The notes below the pieces were generated by a model. It had not been told where the DNA came from. It saw only the letters and a program-made list of their open reading frames with translations, and ran no database searches. A DNA stretch of 64,000 nucleotides from Eretmocerus hayati (Eukaryota; Arthropoda; Insecta; Hymenoptera; Aphelinidae): assembly GCA_029851415.1 (NCBI GenBank), contig CM056742.1, positions 95,152,976 through 95,216,975 on the forward strand. Reading direction: 5' to 3'. Position numbers and translations under genes: made by a program. Positions 1-11,175 of this stretch are shown here, one piece after another (the stretch's first letter is position 1; each line of letters starts with the position of its first letter).

Positions 1-930
1 ATTATGATTGATGTGATTTTTGGTTTGTTTTGAATCATCAATGGTGTTGTATGAGAGACTGTTAGTGTTCTTCAGTGTAGAATCCATTTTGCAACAATAG
101 TTATTAAAAAGTTTATCATTATCTCTTATTCTATTTTGGTGAGAGTATTGAAAAAAAGGAAAACTTTGATCTCTGATGACGATTTTAATTGATTGCAAAA
201 TCTTCTAAAAGTTATTATCAGGAGAATCTTCTCTCTATTTTGTTCAATTATTGCATGATGGATAATGCAGTCAGAGTATATGCGTTCGTAGCCCAGAATT
301 TCACGATTCCAAGAGAATGTACAAATCTATGGATGAGTCATTTACTAACAGGGGACCTTCAAGGGTTCTGTGTAGAATGACTCAGATATGTAGGGATTCA
401 ATTGGGGGGAAATTCTTTGATGGGATCCGTCAGTCAGCTAATAAGAACACCGAGTCCTTGACATTACCTCAGCACTTTTGTGAGGCACCCTACCGCAGGC
501 GATAGTCAAGTACTGGATTCTTCGTATGTGGATGTCAAGTCGATTTACTATTAGGAAAAGTTCTACTATGACGCAAGATTATCATTGTTGAAAATTCTGT
601 CCTATTGTCATGGTCTTGATTCTAAATTGAGTGTAATTTTGCAATCAATTAAAATGGTCGAAATTTGAATATAAATGAATTGAATTTTGTCAAACCTTAG
701 CAAAAATAATTTTATAGTCCTTTTCAAGTGACTTAAAATTATTCGAAAGTTTATTCTAACTAAACCTATGAAATGAATGGAGACGAGAGAGGAGAGACGG
801 GCAAAAGTCCCGTCTCTGTCGAATTTTATTGGATTATTCAATATACATACATTTCTTTACAATTTTCATGAAGTTTTTATAATTTTCCACAAATAGTATA
901 AGAATCTTACATTATCATTCAGAACATTAA
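1..930. other. AT-rich intergenic DNA, nothing recognised
   Basis: Only short open frames below 80 codons are present, with no splice-site pairs or protein motifs that I can support. It lies downstream, on the minus strand, of the last exon proposed for the gene at 0.9-2 kb, so part of it could be 3' untranslated sequence. Confidence 0.5.
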
Positions 931-937
931 ATAATCT

Positions 938-1047
938 TCAATGATTTGGAATCACTTGGACTACGTATTTCCTGTTGAGAATCTCCTGTTGACTGAGATT
1001 GTCCAATGGGTTAGCGGTAAATACACTTTCTCTCGGCCTCGGTGGTG
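938..1047 (-). CDS. Putative terminal exon of an unrecognised gene
   Basis: A good minus-strand acceptor (pyrimidine-rich tract ending TTCTACAG, base 1048) opens a frame of about 36 codons ending at TGA 938-940. The peptide begins PPRPRESVFTANPLDNLSQQ and ends VIPNH. It joins in frame to the exon at 1751-1835 (G plus CA gives Ala). The composition looks protein-like, with mixed charged and aliphatic residues and no runs, but I recognise no family. A second reading phase through the exons gives a different, shorter end, so the phase is not certain. Confidence 0.4.
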
Positions 1048-1108
1048 CTGTAGAATGAAAAATCATTAAAGCGTATTATTTTTCTACTATAAAACAATTG
1101 AAGACGTT

Positions 1109-1159
1109 TGTGTGTATATGTGTATATATGGGTGTGTGTGTGTGTGTGTGTGCGAGTAG

Positions 1160-1190
<31 letters not shown>
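1109..1190. repeat. TG/GT microsatellite
   Basis: Long run of GT dinucleotides with a few interruptions (tatatg, cgagtaga). It lies in a proposed intron. Less regular TG-rich sequence continues to about 1290. Confidence 0.9.
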
Positions 1191-1192
<2 letters not shown>

Positions 1193-1380
1193 AATAGAAT
1201 TATGAGGGAGGTGTTGTGTATAGGTATTGAATGTTGAAATTAATTGTGTATGTGCGTGTATGAGTGGGTGGGTGAGTGAGTATGTGTGTGTTGAAAGATT
1301 TATTATAGGCCTATTAATTGATAAAATTGGGGATTATATTAATAATAATTGATCATTCAAAAGATCATTCTATTACTTAC

Positions 1381-1484
1381 CAGTGCAGCCTTTGAATATG
1401 ACCCTTGACTGTTCCAGTGGCAAAGTCATTTTTCTTTAACATCTGAATGATCAGCTGCAATCGGATGTTGGACTGATCTATTGG
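1381..1484 (-). CDS. Putative optional exon, 104 bp
   Basis: It is bordered by an acceptor (TTTTATTTATTTTCAG) and a consensus donor (GTAAGT). In the phase that suits the neighbouring exons it gives a short tail ending KEK and a stop, so its inclusion would truncate the protein. In another phase it is fully open (about 34 codons, starting PIDQSNIRLQLIIQ). Its length is not a multiple of three. It shares words with the exon at 1751-1835 (SN...LQ.II and RLH/RLQ at the donor), so the two may be an old exon duplication. Skipping it keeps the frame from 1751-1835 into 938-1047. Confidence 0.35.
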
Positions 1485-1614
1485 CTGAAAATAAATAAAA
1501 TGGAAGTTATATTATTGTTCATAGACCAACTGAATTTGTTTATGTGTTAGTGAATTGTGTGGTAGGTATATTTATATGTGAGTGAATGAGCGTGAATGTA
1601 TGTGAGTGAGTTCG

Positions 1615-1615
<1 letters not shown>

Positions 1616-1649
<34 letters not shown>
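1616..1649. repeat. GT microsatellite
   Basis: Pure GT dinucleotide run in a proposed intron between two short exons. Confidence 0.9.
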
Positions 1650-1651
<2 letters not shown>

Positions 1652-1750
1652 CTGTGGATTCATATGAGTGAGTGTATCGAACATTTTATGCATATTGATT
1701 AATATTAATTGATCAATTAATTATTGATTGAGTGATCAATAAAGACTCAC

Positions 1751-1835
1751 CATTGCAGCCTCTTATGATGCTCCGGGAATTTCCGAATGATGATGAGTTG
1801 AGACTGGAGTTGAGATTGCTCCATACAGTTGGATG
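1751..1835 (-). CDS. Putative internal exon of an unrecognised gene
   Basis: 85-bp segment between an acceptor (TTCAAGTTGTAG) and a GTGAGT donor. It is open in two phases. The preferred one gives a Ser/Asn-rich peptide starting HPTVWSNLNSSLNSSSFGNS, continuing from the exon that ends at 1922 and passing into 938-1047. No domain is recognised; the Ser/Asn composition suggests a disordered stretch. Confidence 0.4.
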
Positions 1836-1921
1836 CTACAACTTGAATGAAACATTATATACATATTGAAGTTATATGTTTAAATGTTTGTGTATTCAAT
1901 TGTTTAGATGAAATTACTCAC

Positions 1922-2000
1922 CTGTGGAGTCCCCTGATAGACTTCGATTGATCCCGTATCTCCTGGAGGTTGGCTTCCGAAGTGACTCCTCGATCATCAG
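1922..2000 (-). CDS. Putative internal or 5' exon, upstream end uncertain
   Basis: A strong GTGAGT donor follows CCACAG at 1922. The preferred phase reads GSQPPGDTGSIEVYQGTPQ before the donor. Upstream the frame meets TGA codons near 2000, so an acceptor must lie close by; candidate AG dinucleotides exist but none has a strong pyrimidine tract. An alternative phase contains an ATG and stays open through exon 1751-1835, giving a different short protein. Confidence 0.35.
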
Positions 2001-2138
2001 GAGCGGCATTGACTTCACCCCACGATGGGTTAAGACAGACTGGCCCTACTCGCCGCTTCAGTTTTATATATACTTTTATCAGCTCCCTCTAACGACTTTC
2101 AAGATCGATGTCACGTGTATCTAAATATACATTGTATC

Positions 2139-2285
2139 TTCGTCTATATTATCATCCAAGATTATCTGGTAGTTATCTTTTGATTATCTTTTTATCTCAA
2201 CGTCACCTTTCGGTTATCTTTTCATCTTTTAGTTATCTTGCCGTTATCTTTGAGTTATCTCATCATTTTCTTTATTATCTTTTAT
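2139..2285. promoter_or_regulatory. Cluster of TTATCT (AGATAA) motifs
   Basis: Nine TTATCT words, the minus-strand form of the GATA-factor site AGATAA, occur in about 130 bp upstream of the minus-strand exons. They are irregularly spaced, so this may be a decayed simple repeat rather than a selected enhancer. Confidence 0.35.
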
Positions 2286-2299
2286 CCTCATTCCGTTAG

Positions 2300-2974
2300 A
2301 ATTTCATTTTATGGTCTTTTTTTGAGATAATTTTACGACAATTCAGAGCGGACCATTGAGAATGTCACATATGTAGACAAGTATTTGTATTGAGATGGAA
2401 GTCCTTATCAGCTGTGTGCGTCTAGAAATTGAGTCTAGAGCAGAGAAAATTTTTCTTTCAAGTTTTTTCATTACAGATCCTCATCAGTCACGTATAGTTG
2501 AAAGGTTTCTTATAATATATAGAAACTTCTTGGATGAATTCAAAAGTAAGTATGAATTCAAAAGTATGTTTCTACATTTTCCAAAAGTAGTCTTCTGGAA
2601 AATGTAGGAACAACAGTCATATCGAACATTGGAGAGTTTTTTTGTGCTTGCGTGCGTGAACCTGTATGGGAAAGTTAATTTTTAAAAGCTTCAGAAGTTT
2701 TTTATCAATCGATAGTCTTAGTAGTGAAGAATCCTATTAAAAAACCTACCTTAACAACTTTCTAAAAATTTCAAAATACCTTTAGAAATCGCAAAACTAT
2801 CGAGTTTCCCAAATAAAGTGATGCCGAGCGAGCGTTAGCGAGCAAGGCAATACCGCTAGTAAAAATTGTAGGATAGGAGAGTATTTTCGGAACCGAGGCG
2901 AGAGAGAGATATGGACTGCTATCTCTCGTCTCGTGGACGAAAAGAAAAAATTTTTCTGAGGATGGCTCCGACAT
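2300..2974. other. Intergenic DNA, nothing recognised
   Basis: No convincing exon, repeat or element boundary. A purine-rich GAGCGAGCG / GCGAGAGAGAG stretch at 2825-2935 is the only distinctive composition. Confidence 0.5.
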
Positions 2975-3282
2975 CACAAACGCATGGATAAGGATTGACA
3001 GAATCACAATTTGAATTTTTCGCTAATTTTGAATCAACTTGAATTACTCACCATCTCTAGTGATATATTGAGGATTATCATCTATTTAGACCCATGGGAA
3101 GAAGACTCAACTAAAACGATCAGGGCTGGATTGAATCTTCTGGTTCCCGTGATATTCCCATGGGACTAAATAGATAACGATTCTCAATATATCAGTAGAG
3201 ATGGTGAGTAATTCAAGTTGATTCAAAATTACCGAAAAAATCAAATTGTGACCCTATCAATCATTATCGATGCGTTTCACGT
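2975..3282. repeat. Imperfect inverted repeat, MITE-like, about 308 bp
   Basis: The left arm (gcat.gataa.gattgac...cacaatttgaatttttcg) and the right arm pair as reverse complements around a short centre near 3110-3130. Both arms contain CACCATCTCTA/TAGAGATGGTG and CCCATGGGA words. No target duplication is clear. Confidence 0.75.
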
Positions 3283-4119
3283 TAAAGTGGATGCGAGCGG
3301 ATCCGCATGACCACGAGGTGATGGTGTTAGGACGAGAGTTTCCAAGGGGTTCCAGCAGCGCACACAGTTGTATGAAACCCGAGTTGCGACACAATCATTC
3401 TCACCCTGAAAACAAGCAATATCGAAAAGTTGCAAGAAGGGGAAGCGTAGGTTTTTTCACGTAGACTATGAATCTTTTTCCCAGTTGAAGCCTTCGAGAC
3501 TCATACGCTACCGGCTAGCGAAAATGCGCAGAAATCGCGGGAAAACGCAGTTTTAGTGGTTTAACTTGATGCATCTTACACAAATTTTTATACGAACAAA
3601 AGTTGTTGCATTTTTCGATACAAATCGAATGATATGACCAGTTTTCCGTAAAACCGAATTTTTTGGTGTTTTTTGTCATTTTGGAGGGTTTTTAGTAGAT
3701 ATTTCAGAATTTGGACTACGGCAATCGGAAGAGCAGGATATCCACGTCGGTTATTGCGAGTCTTGGGGTCAGAGTTCGTGCAAAGCTCTGTGAATCCGAT
3801 CAAAATCATGAAATCTCGAGGTGTAATTGCGAATGTGTCACCTCGATCTCCATGGTAGGGATGCCGCGAGACGAGATGAGAGGAGGATTTGGGAGTTATC
3901 GTCTCGCTCTCGAAAAAATTGAAAAATTTGGTTATCATCTCGTTATCGTTTCGTCTTGTCTCGTTATCGAGCGAGACTCTCGACGAGAGTTGTTAAAAAA
4001 TAATGATATATCATTACTTCTCGACTTCATATGCGCTGAATAGCCAACAAGTAATTGCAATACCACAACTCAAGTTAAAACTCAGAAATTCAAAAACTTG
4101 TTGAATCTGAAATATCTAT

Positions 4120-4393
4120 GGGTTAAGACTGATACGTCTGAGTCCCTAAGTTGGAAGAGAGAGGTAAATGAGTATTTGAGAGCTGCCTGAGCTAGTGAAG
4201 GGACAACAGACATCCTCTTATCGTGGAAGGACCGCACTCATACACGTATCCATCACTAAGCTGAATAGCTAGAGATATCTTGAACATACAAGCTACGTTA
4301 GTGCCAGTCGAACGCGCTTTTCCTGATGTTTCATTGATCATGACTTATTTAAAAAATCGGCTGAGCCATCAGCGTGTCAGAGCATCCTTAGGG
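4120..4393 (+). pseudogene. hAT transposase C-terminal (dimerisation) remnant
   Basis: The frame at 4268-4393 encodes about 42 residues typical of the hAT dimerisation domain: ARDILNIQATLVPVERAF followed by an NRLS...VRASL end. The family pattern is LA..ILxIQAxxxxxERxFS...KxRxRLxxxxVxxLxx. The preceding 150 bp keeps a broken match (a DILLSWKDR-like block) in a shifted frame. The frame is lost where the MITE begins at 4391. The usual Ser after Pro and before Glu is Val here. The catalytic core is absent, so it cannot be active. Confidence 0.75.
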
Positions 4394-4872
4394 TGTGTCC
4401 ACAAATAAGGCGTACGCACTGCTCACGGCTAACAGCGCATACCCACGGCTCACGTGCGCCATGTGCTACTCATCGGATTTTAACCGGCGAGTGATATGGA
4501 TTTCCCTTGTTACCGGCTGGGTCCAATACAAAACTTGAGGTCAGCGATCAAGAATGGATGACGATCTTCCGGAAAATCTATGTCACCCGCCGCACAGTGG
4601 GGCCAGGGCATCTTTTTAGGGCTTAGCGCCGCGTGGATTCTCAATTTATCGCCGTGTCCGGGATCGGACGGTATTCTGATAACTGAGAGCAACATTCCTC
4701 GTTCCCGGACATGGGAATAAGTTGAGAATTCGCGTGGCACTGAGCCCTAGAAATATGCTTGGGCCCCACTGTGCGCCGGCTAAAATCCAATGAGCAGCGC
4801 ATGGCCCACGTGAACCGTGGGTATGCGCTGTGAGCCGTGAGCAGTGCGTACGCTCCATTCGTGGATACACCC
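4391..4872. mobile_element. PIF/Harbinger-like MITE with TTA duplication
   Basis: 482-bp element with long inverted arms starting GGGTGTGTCCAC and ending GTGGATACACCC, flanked by TTA on both sides (4388-4390, 4873-4875). The arms share GCGTACGCACTGCTCACGGCT and a GC-rich inner part. A 3-bp TTA duplication is the signature of PIF/Harbinger elements. No coding capacity. Confidence 0.85.
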
Positions 4873-5239
4873 TTATGTCTGAATTCATGGATGAAATCAA
4901 TATCAAGAGTGGCAATTTGTGAAGTTAATATATAGGAAAAATGTTAAGTGATCTTGCTCCAAAACAAATGTTCCTGTCGGTTGTCAGAAACACAATTGGA
5001 CAAATATGTTATTTTGATCGAATAAATATTAAATAATAAATATGATGAAATATGATGAGCTACAGTTAAGAGGGTTTTTCGTCGATGTCTCGACGAGAGC
5101 TTCGGCGAGAACAAAAGTTCTTATCGTCTCGAGTGATAAATTACTGATACACTATCACCTCGATCTCGTCTCGCCATTGCAAGACGAGATCGAGACGAGA
5201 GCGAGAAATTTCGAAAATCGCGGCATCCCTACTCCATGG

Positions 5240-5880
5240 GGATACTCTTGTACATCATCAACCAACTATTTACCGTGTTCCAGAAGTACGTAGATACACC
5301 TGCTGGACTCTGAGACCGGTTATAGCGAGTCTTGACGTCAGAGTCCGTGCAAAGCCCTGTAAATCCGATCGAGATCATGAAATCTCGAGGTGTGATCGCG
5401 AATGTGCCTCCTTGATCACAATGGAGATACCTTTCAACATCATCGACCAACTATTTGCCGTGTTCCGAAAGTGCGTAGATACACCTGCTGGACTCTGAGA
5501 CCGGTTATAGCGAGTCTTGGGATCATATTCCGTGCAAAGCCCTATGAATCCGATCAAAATCATGAAATATCGAGGTGTAATCGCGAATGTGCCACCTCGT
5601 CCACAAGGGGATTACCTTCCTACATCATCAATCAACTATTTGCCGTGTTCCAGAAGTGCGTAGATACACCTACTGGACTCTTAGACCGGTTATAGGGAGT
5701 CTTTGGGTCATATTTCGCGCAAAGACCTGTAAATCCGATCGAAATCATGAAATCTCGAGGTGTAATCGCAAATGTGCCACCTCGATCTCAATGAGGATAC
5801 TCTCCTACATCATCAACCAATCATTTGCCATGTTTCAGAAGTGCGTAGATACACCTGCTGGACTCTGAGAGTTTTGTGAC
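5240..5880. repeat. Tandem repeat, ~186-bp unit, left arm
   Basis: About 3.4 copies, each with a block like ATCATCAACCAACTATTTGCCGTGTTCCAGAAGTGCGTAGATACACC and ending in GAAATCTCGAGGTGT..TCGCGAATGTG. A further partial unit lies before the hAT insertion (about 3730-3855). The matching units in the other arm are at 19020-19500. Confidence 0.9.
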
Positions 5881-6730
5881 CAGAGTCAATGTAGAGCCTG
5901 GCAAATCCCATGAAAAGCATGAATTCAATCTTGGGACTTTCTTTCCGTACTTCTTACTAGACCAAAATTCCACACACTTGTCCCTTCTCCAATCTCTTTC
6001 ATGTAAGATGAAGGATGTGGGAGTGGATCAGAAATATAGTTGATGCTTGATGAGGTTGATAATAATCGAATTGACTGACCCAATCCTCGAATTAAGAATG
6101 AAAAACGTTGGTGCTCGGATGACCATTGTGATGAAACCGAATGACCCAATCTTCGACCTTGCTTTCACTGCAGATCACAGAAAAATCGGCTAGTTTCGTA
6201 GCGAAAAAGGGGACCAAGGGTGTAGGGATAGTTCAGGGTAGTCTGTTCCCATTATTTATCACATCAAATCTCACCCCTTATTACCCGAATGGAAATACTT
6301 CCCAACTTACTAGCAGGGATCTCGCAATTTTCAGTTGGGTTCGAAAAAAAAGAATCACCATGGGTTCTTCTTCCACATGAATATTTATCCGTTCAGCAAA
6401 ATTTCAACATACAGGTTTCTATGATTCTATAGATGATCACAAATTTTGGATAAGTTTATGGTTGGTTCTAGCAACATCTGTAACATGCCCAAGTACGTCA
6501 CCAACAAGTACAATACTAAAATAGTAAGGCATTGCAAACGAGGTTCATGTGACAGACTTGGGCACCATCGAGAATCGTGACTAGAGACGAAAAATATCCA
6601 CAAATTCGAACGAAAGTTATTCTATAGAAGACACATCCTGTTCTTGATTCACAACAGTAACCAAAAGAATCGTAGAATCTCCCACTAATCCTCCAAAAGG
6701 TAGCGACCAATTATATTTATTCCGCTAACT

Positions 6731-8429
6731 TGAACACATCAAGCACAATAGGACTAGATAGTATTATGCTGATCATCCTCACTGTTGACAACAATCAACT
6801 TCCTCAACTCAGGCGATAGTAGATTTACTTGCCTCTCCCTAATTTTGCGAGTCTAATCAACAGGCTCCTGCTTTTTTTCGAATTTATTCTTGACCGCCAA
6901 AGTCTACGGCATCATCATCGCCTATTATGAACAAGTAGGAAACCATAGCTCTATCCGTAACCTGGTGCGAATTGAGTAGAAACTTCGGAGCCTCTTGTAA
7001 TCCTATATACCAATACGCGCAGCATCGATCTCAAATAAGTACAAAGAGGTTAAATATGACCCTTCAACTCGGACGTAGTTTTTGAGATTGAATTTCTTTG
7101 GGTCCTAAATTGAAAATTTTCAGGACGCAAATATTTTTTATTCGCTTTTATTGAACTCGGACGAGTGGAGACAAGATTCTTGTCGGGGAACTCCGTGTGA
7201 GCGTGTCATTGATACATTTCGGTATGGTTGTATTGATGTCGGGGCTCTGAATGCTCTGATGCGCGATTTAACATTGTGTAAACGCAAACGCGGCTTCGTG
7301 CGCAGATCGAGGGGAAGGCATGTAGAGAACAGTAGAAAGAATCAGATGGAATCAGAGATGAGCTGTCACAGCTGTGAGCAGAGCACATATATAGTACATC
7401 AGCCGATCAGACGGAGATGCTGAGAGATCCTCGCTATCTTTCTAATTGCGCATGATAAGTACTTACGGTACTTCAATAAATAGCTATCAGTGATTACGGT
7501 ATAAAGCAATGCTCTCGCCCGCCGGCCTGGCCGAGCTGCCCGCTTATTGTTGCTGCACGCCGCGAAAATGACATACCCATAACCTCTACGATTCTTCACC
7601 GCGTGATGAGATGCTGTTGCAGGTTGCAGCTCAGTGCAAATATTTTGTGTGGTGAAGTGATTGCATTTATGTCTTCCAGTTCCGGATCTATCTTGCGATG
7701 ACTCTCATCTTCATCAATTCGTAGATCAATTTGTGAACAGTGTCAAAGCAGATGATTGATGGTTCTATATTTTGTCATAGCTGTGAGGAGCTAAATTCTC
7801 TAGTACGCAATCAAGTTTTACATACAGTGCAAAAACCAACTTACAATTTTGATCAAGCAGTAACAGAGTGATGAATTGTATTCCATGAGACACTGTGTGT
7901 CACTTGATTAGTAACTGCCTTCAATCTCTCTCCTAAATGTCAATTAGGTATGCCATTGTTCAGAACCCCAGATTAGTGACGAAATAGACCTTTTTTGTTG
8001 TGAACATCAGTTGCAATACTTCCATGCGTACCAAGTGCTTGTTTTTTTACACTCCTAAGGATGCTTTGTAGAGTTGACACATCCATTACAAAAATTCAGC
8101 AGTCATTTTCAACTAAATTCCACCACTCCAATGGTTTCTGTGTAGATGTTCACAATTCTACAACACTAATGCCAAAGTATTAGTGTGGTATCATCATAGA
8201 GGGCTCAAGGATCATTCAGTTTCTTACAAGAATAAAGCATCGCTCGACTGATTTGAGCTAGCAGATATCTCTATCCATGATTGAGCTCCGACTTGTAAAG
8301 TGTTGTGGAATACTCATTGATAGAGATGTACTGATGTTGTCAATAAGCTACACAGCCTCCTGAATTTGATTCGCCAATAACTTGGCATTCATTACAAAGT
8401 TACCGGTTTGCTGTAGATGACAAGAGGAG
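6731..8429. other. Foldback loop DNA, no recognised gene
   Basis: Inner part of the large foldback, between its left arm and the gypsy insertion. A TATATA box-like word at 7388-7394 and a more GC-rich segment at 7140-7600 stand out, but no protein-like frame is supported on either strand. Confidence 0.45.
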
Positions 8430-8686
8430 AATTCTGTGGCGGTCGGACCAAAGGGCGTAAGTCCATTTGAATGAAAATCGAGAAAAATGCGTTTGAATGC
8501 TATCATTATAATACAGGAGAGTGGGCTTACGCCCTTTTACGGATGGAATTTTTTGCCAGCAATGCAACATTTTGGTCCGGGAGGAGTCTTCAGTGATGGA
8601 GATGATCCAGTGGAACATCGTAGATGCCTTAACTCAAATTTTATGAGAATTGGACTTACGCCTTTTAGTCTGACCACCACAGAATT
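8430..8686. mobile_element. Small MITE-like inverted repeat
   Basis: Terminal arms AATTCTGTGGCGGTCGGACC and its diverged complement GGTC..ACCACCACAGAATT, with an inner repeated GGGCGTAAGTCCA word, define a 257-bp element. The core also carries GGGCTTACGCCC, so the motif recurs inside. Flanking duplications are unclear. Confidence 0.7.
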
Positions 8687-8721
8687 TGGGATCAACCGTG
8701 GCTGATCACTCTACTCCTGAC

Positions 8722-8726
8722 TAATC
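8722..8726. repeat. Target-site duplication TAATC (left)
   Basis: TAATC immediately precedes the first LTR and is repeated at 17146-17150 after the second LTR, fixing the gypsy insertion boundaries. Confidence 0.9.
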
Positions 8727-9076
8727 TGTGGTATTGTGGAGAAGGTGTGAAGCACTTGATGAGATCGGCGTCTAACTATTTTATTAAGTATTGGTATACA
8801 AGGGACACGGAGCCGTATGTATGGCTTGCCGGTCTTGTGCCGTCTGCCTGGCTATACAGTGGGTGCGTCTTTTATACTCTGTGCTGTACCAGCTCGTACT
8901 TGGCTGTATCTGGCTGTACCAGTCCGTGCTTGTTACAAGCTCCTTTCACCAGATTTCAAACTACCATATATGGTTCGATGCGTATTTGCTATTAATATAC
9001 TGTGAAGATCTTTCTTGCATTCCTTGCACTGCGTGTCATCTTTACTCTGACGTGTAACTATTCGCAATACACTACA
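8727..9076 (-). repeat. 3' LTR of the gypsy element
   Basis: 350 bp, beginning TGTGG and ending CTACA. It differs from the 5' LTR at only a handful of positions seen by eye (for example gctatacag/gctgtacag and caagctcc/caggcttc). Confidence 0.95.
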
Positions 9077-9090
9077 ACTCCCCTCCTCTT
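9077..9090 (-). promoter_or_regulatory. Polypurine tract of the gypsy element
   Basis: On the minus strand AAGAGGAGGGGAGT directly abuts the 3' LTR, the expected position for the plus-strand primer of reverse transcription. Confidence 0.85.
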
Positions 9091-9751
9091 ATTTTTGAGA
9101 TCGGGTCGCTGCTTTTTTAGCAATTCGAGACGAACGTCTCGGTCCATTTCGATCATTTCCAGGGTACAATTTGTTCTTACATTTTTTCGAAACATGTGGG
9201 TGTACATATGAATTTTCAAAATTATCATCACATATCAACTCCCCTCCTCTCAAAGTAGGTTCTAGTTGAGCTCTGACAATTTGATTTGCGTGTTGTTTTG
9301 TAATATACCCGTCATTGAATTTTATTTCATACATTACAGGAGATAGTTGTCTTACAATCTTCGCTTGCGTCTTATTCTCAGAGTGCGTTCTATCATCGTT
9401 CACAAAAACAATCTCATTCCCTACAAATTGTATTTGTCTGTTACCCTGCTTGTGTCGTGCTTGATCAAATTGGTGTTTTTCAACATCGCTAATCGAATTA
9501 GGAATCAATAAATCAAATCTTGTGCGTAAATCTCTTTTGAGGAATAGATTTGCTGGTGTTCTGTTTGTTGTCGAATGTTCCTTGTTCCTATAATCACTCA
9601 AGAATGTATTCATCGAAAATTTTAGTGAATGACCTTCTTCAATCATTTTGTCTACTTTGTGTTTGACCGTTTTGACAAAATTTCCTGCTGCACCGTTAGT
9701 AGCAGGATGATAAGGTGCTGAAAATGTATGCTTTATCTCGTATTGCTTCAA
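9089..9751 (-). pseudogene. Gypsy integrase, C-terminal half (frameshifted)
   Basis: This frame continues the integrase after a one-base loss in a run of T near 9757. It starts at KQYEIKHTF and runs through the core into a basic C-terminal tail (RRSSRIAKKA). The active-site glutamate expected in the motif TNGAAEN is a glycine (codon 9683-9685), so the D,D-35-E triad is incomplete. The C-terminal domain has the usual GxxVF..D..T pattern. The real frame has no start codon here. A second copy of the polypurine sequence (9238-9250) lies in this frame and encodes RGGELI. Confidence 0.9.
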
Positions 9752-11175
9752 AATTTTCCGAATTCGTGGCTTGTTAGTTGTGGACCGTTATCGCTCACTA
9801 TGTGGCGAGGGAGACCATAACGCGAAAAAATTTCGTCTAGCTTTCGTATCAGATTGTACGAAGTTGTGTCCTTTTTCATGTTAATCACTTCTGGCCATTT
9901 GGAATGTGCGTCCACGATGATCAAAAACATAGAATTGTGAAATGGACCCATAAAGTCAATGTGAATACGTGACCAAGGTTGACTAGGCCATTGCCACGGT
10001 GTAAGTGGTACTTTTCGTGGTTCTGCTCGTATTGATAGGCAGATTCTACACGAATTCGCAATTCGTTCAATATCTTTATCAATATGTGGCCACCAGAAAT
10101 GATTGCGTGCTATTTGCTTCATCTTTACTATACCAAGATGTGAAGAATGAAGTTCATCGAGTATGTTTCTCTGTAAAGTTTCTGGAATTATCATTCTGTA
10201 ACCCCAAGACAAACATCCTTGTTCAAAGCTCACTTCGTGTCTTCCGTGATGAATGCTTTTCTCTATGTCATTCAATGTTTCTATTTCAGGCCATGACGTC
10301 TGTATGTATGATATGACCTTTCTCAATATCTTGTCGTGTGAAGTTGCTTTTACAACTTTTGGGAAATCAATAATTGTGCATTCATTCTGTATGAAATTGA
10401 TGTTTGTGTATTCTGTTTCGAATACCGGCGTTGTGTCTGCGATCGGTAACCTAGAAAGCGCATCGCAGTTTCCGTTAGCTTTTGATTTTACTACATCGAC
10501 GGTATATCTGTAGCCTGATAAAAAATATGCCCAGCGTAATAGCCTGCTGTTTAGCATTTTCGACATATCTTTATTGCCAAAAATATATTCCAAAGCTTCA
10601 TTGTCAGTTTTCAGAATAATGTGATCCTCGTAAACGTATTGATGAAATTTTTTGGAACCGAAAATGATTGCTCCTGCTTCCTTATCGATTATTGCTCTAT
10701 GTTTCTCGGATTTTGGAATTATCTTGAGTGCGAATGCTATAGGTTTCTCAGAACCGTCTTCGTACCTGTGCGACAAAATTGCTGAAATCCCGACGTCGCT
10801 AGCATCACACGCCATGACGAGTTTTACGTTTGGATCGTAGATTGCTAAAACTTCATTTGAAGAAATTTCTTTCTTGATCCAATCAAATGCATTCTGACAT
10901 CCAATTGTCCAAGTCCAATTTTTGTGTTTGATTTGATCATAGAGAGGATGAATGTGTTCCGCTCTATCTGTTAAGAATCTTTCATAAAAGTGTACGAGAC
11001 CTAAAAAAGCTTCTAGTTCCTTCGAATTTTTTGGTGTGGGCGCTTTCGTAATTGCGTCTACCTTAGATTGACTTGGCTTTAGCCCTTCTTTGTCTATAAC
11101 AAAGTCTAGAATTTCAATTTCATCTTTGAGAAAATCACATTTTCCGAGGTTTACGCGTAAGCCTGCTTCTTGCAA
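9748..11175 (-). pseudogene. Gypsy RT end, RNase H and integrase N-terminal half
   Basis: 475-codon open frame. Residues 1-60 are the RT thumb/connection (LGKCDFL...LEAFLGLVHFYERF). RNase H covers about 118-245 with ACDAS, DKEA, TDNEAL and CDALSRLP supplying its acidic residues. The integrase zinc finger (H..H...CRICL) is near 345-385, and the core has IDFMGPF and SDNGPQ as its first two acidic sites. The frame ends through a single-base deletion; the remainder is at 9089-9751. It is joined upstream to RT by another frameshift. Confidence 0.92.

Larger units (their letters stand above)
3856..5231. mobile_element. hAT-family element with 8-bp target duplication
   Basis: Terminal inverted repeats TAGGGATGCCGCGAG / TCGCGGCATCCCTA are flanked by a perfect 8-bp duplication CTCCATGG (3848-3855 and 5232-5239), the hallmark of hAT transposition. 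The subterminal DNA is full of CGAGACGAGA-like words in both orientations, as expected for transposase-binding motifs. The interior keeps a decayed hAT transposase tail and has been entered by a MITE (4391-4872). Confidence 0.9.

Noticed and set aside
3588..4043. 110-116-codon frames on both strands near 3.6-4.0 kb
   Set aside because: They run across the boundary of the foldback arm and the hAT element, so they cannot be single genes.
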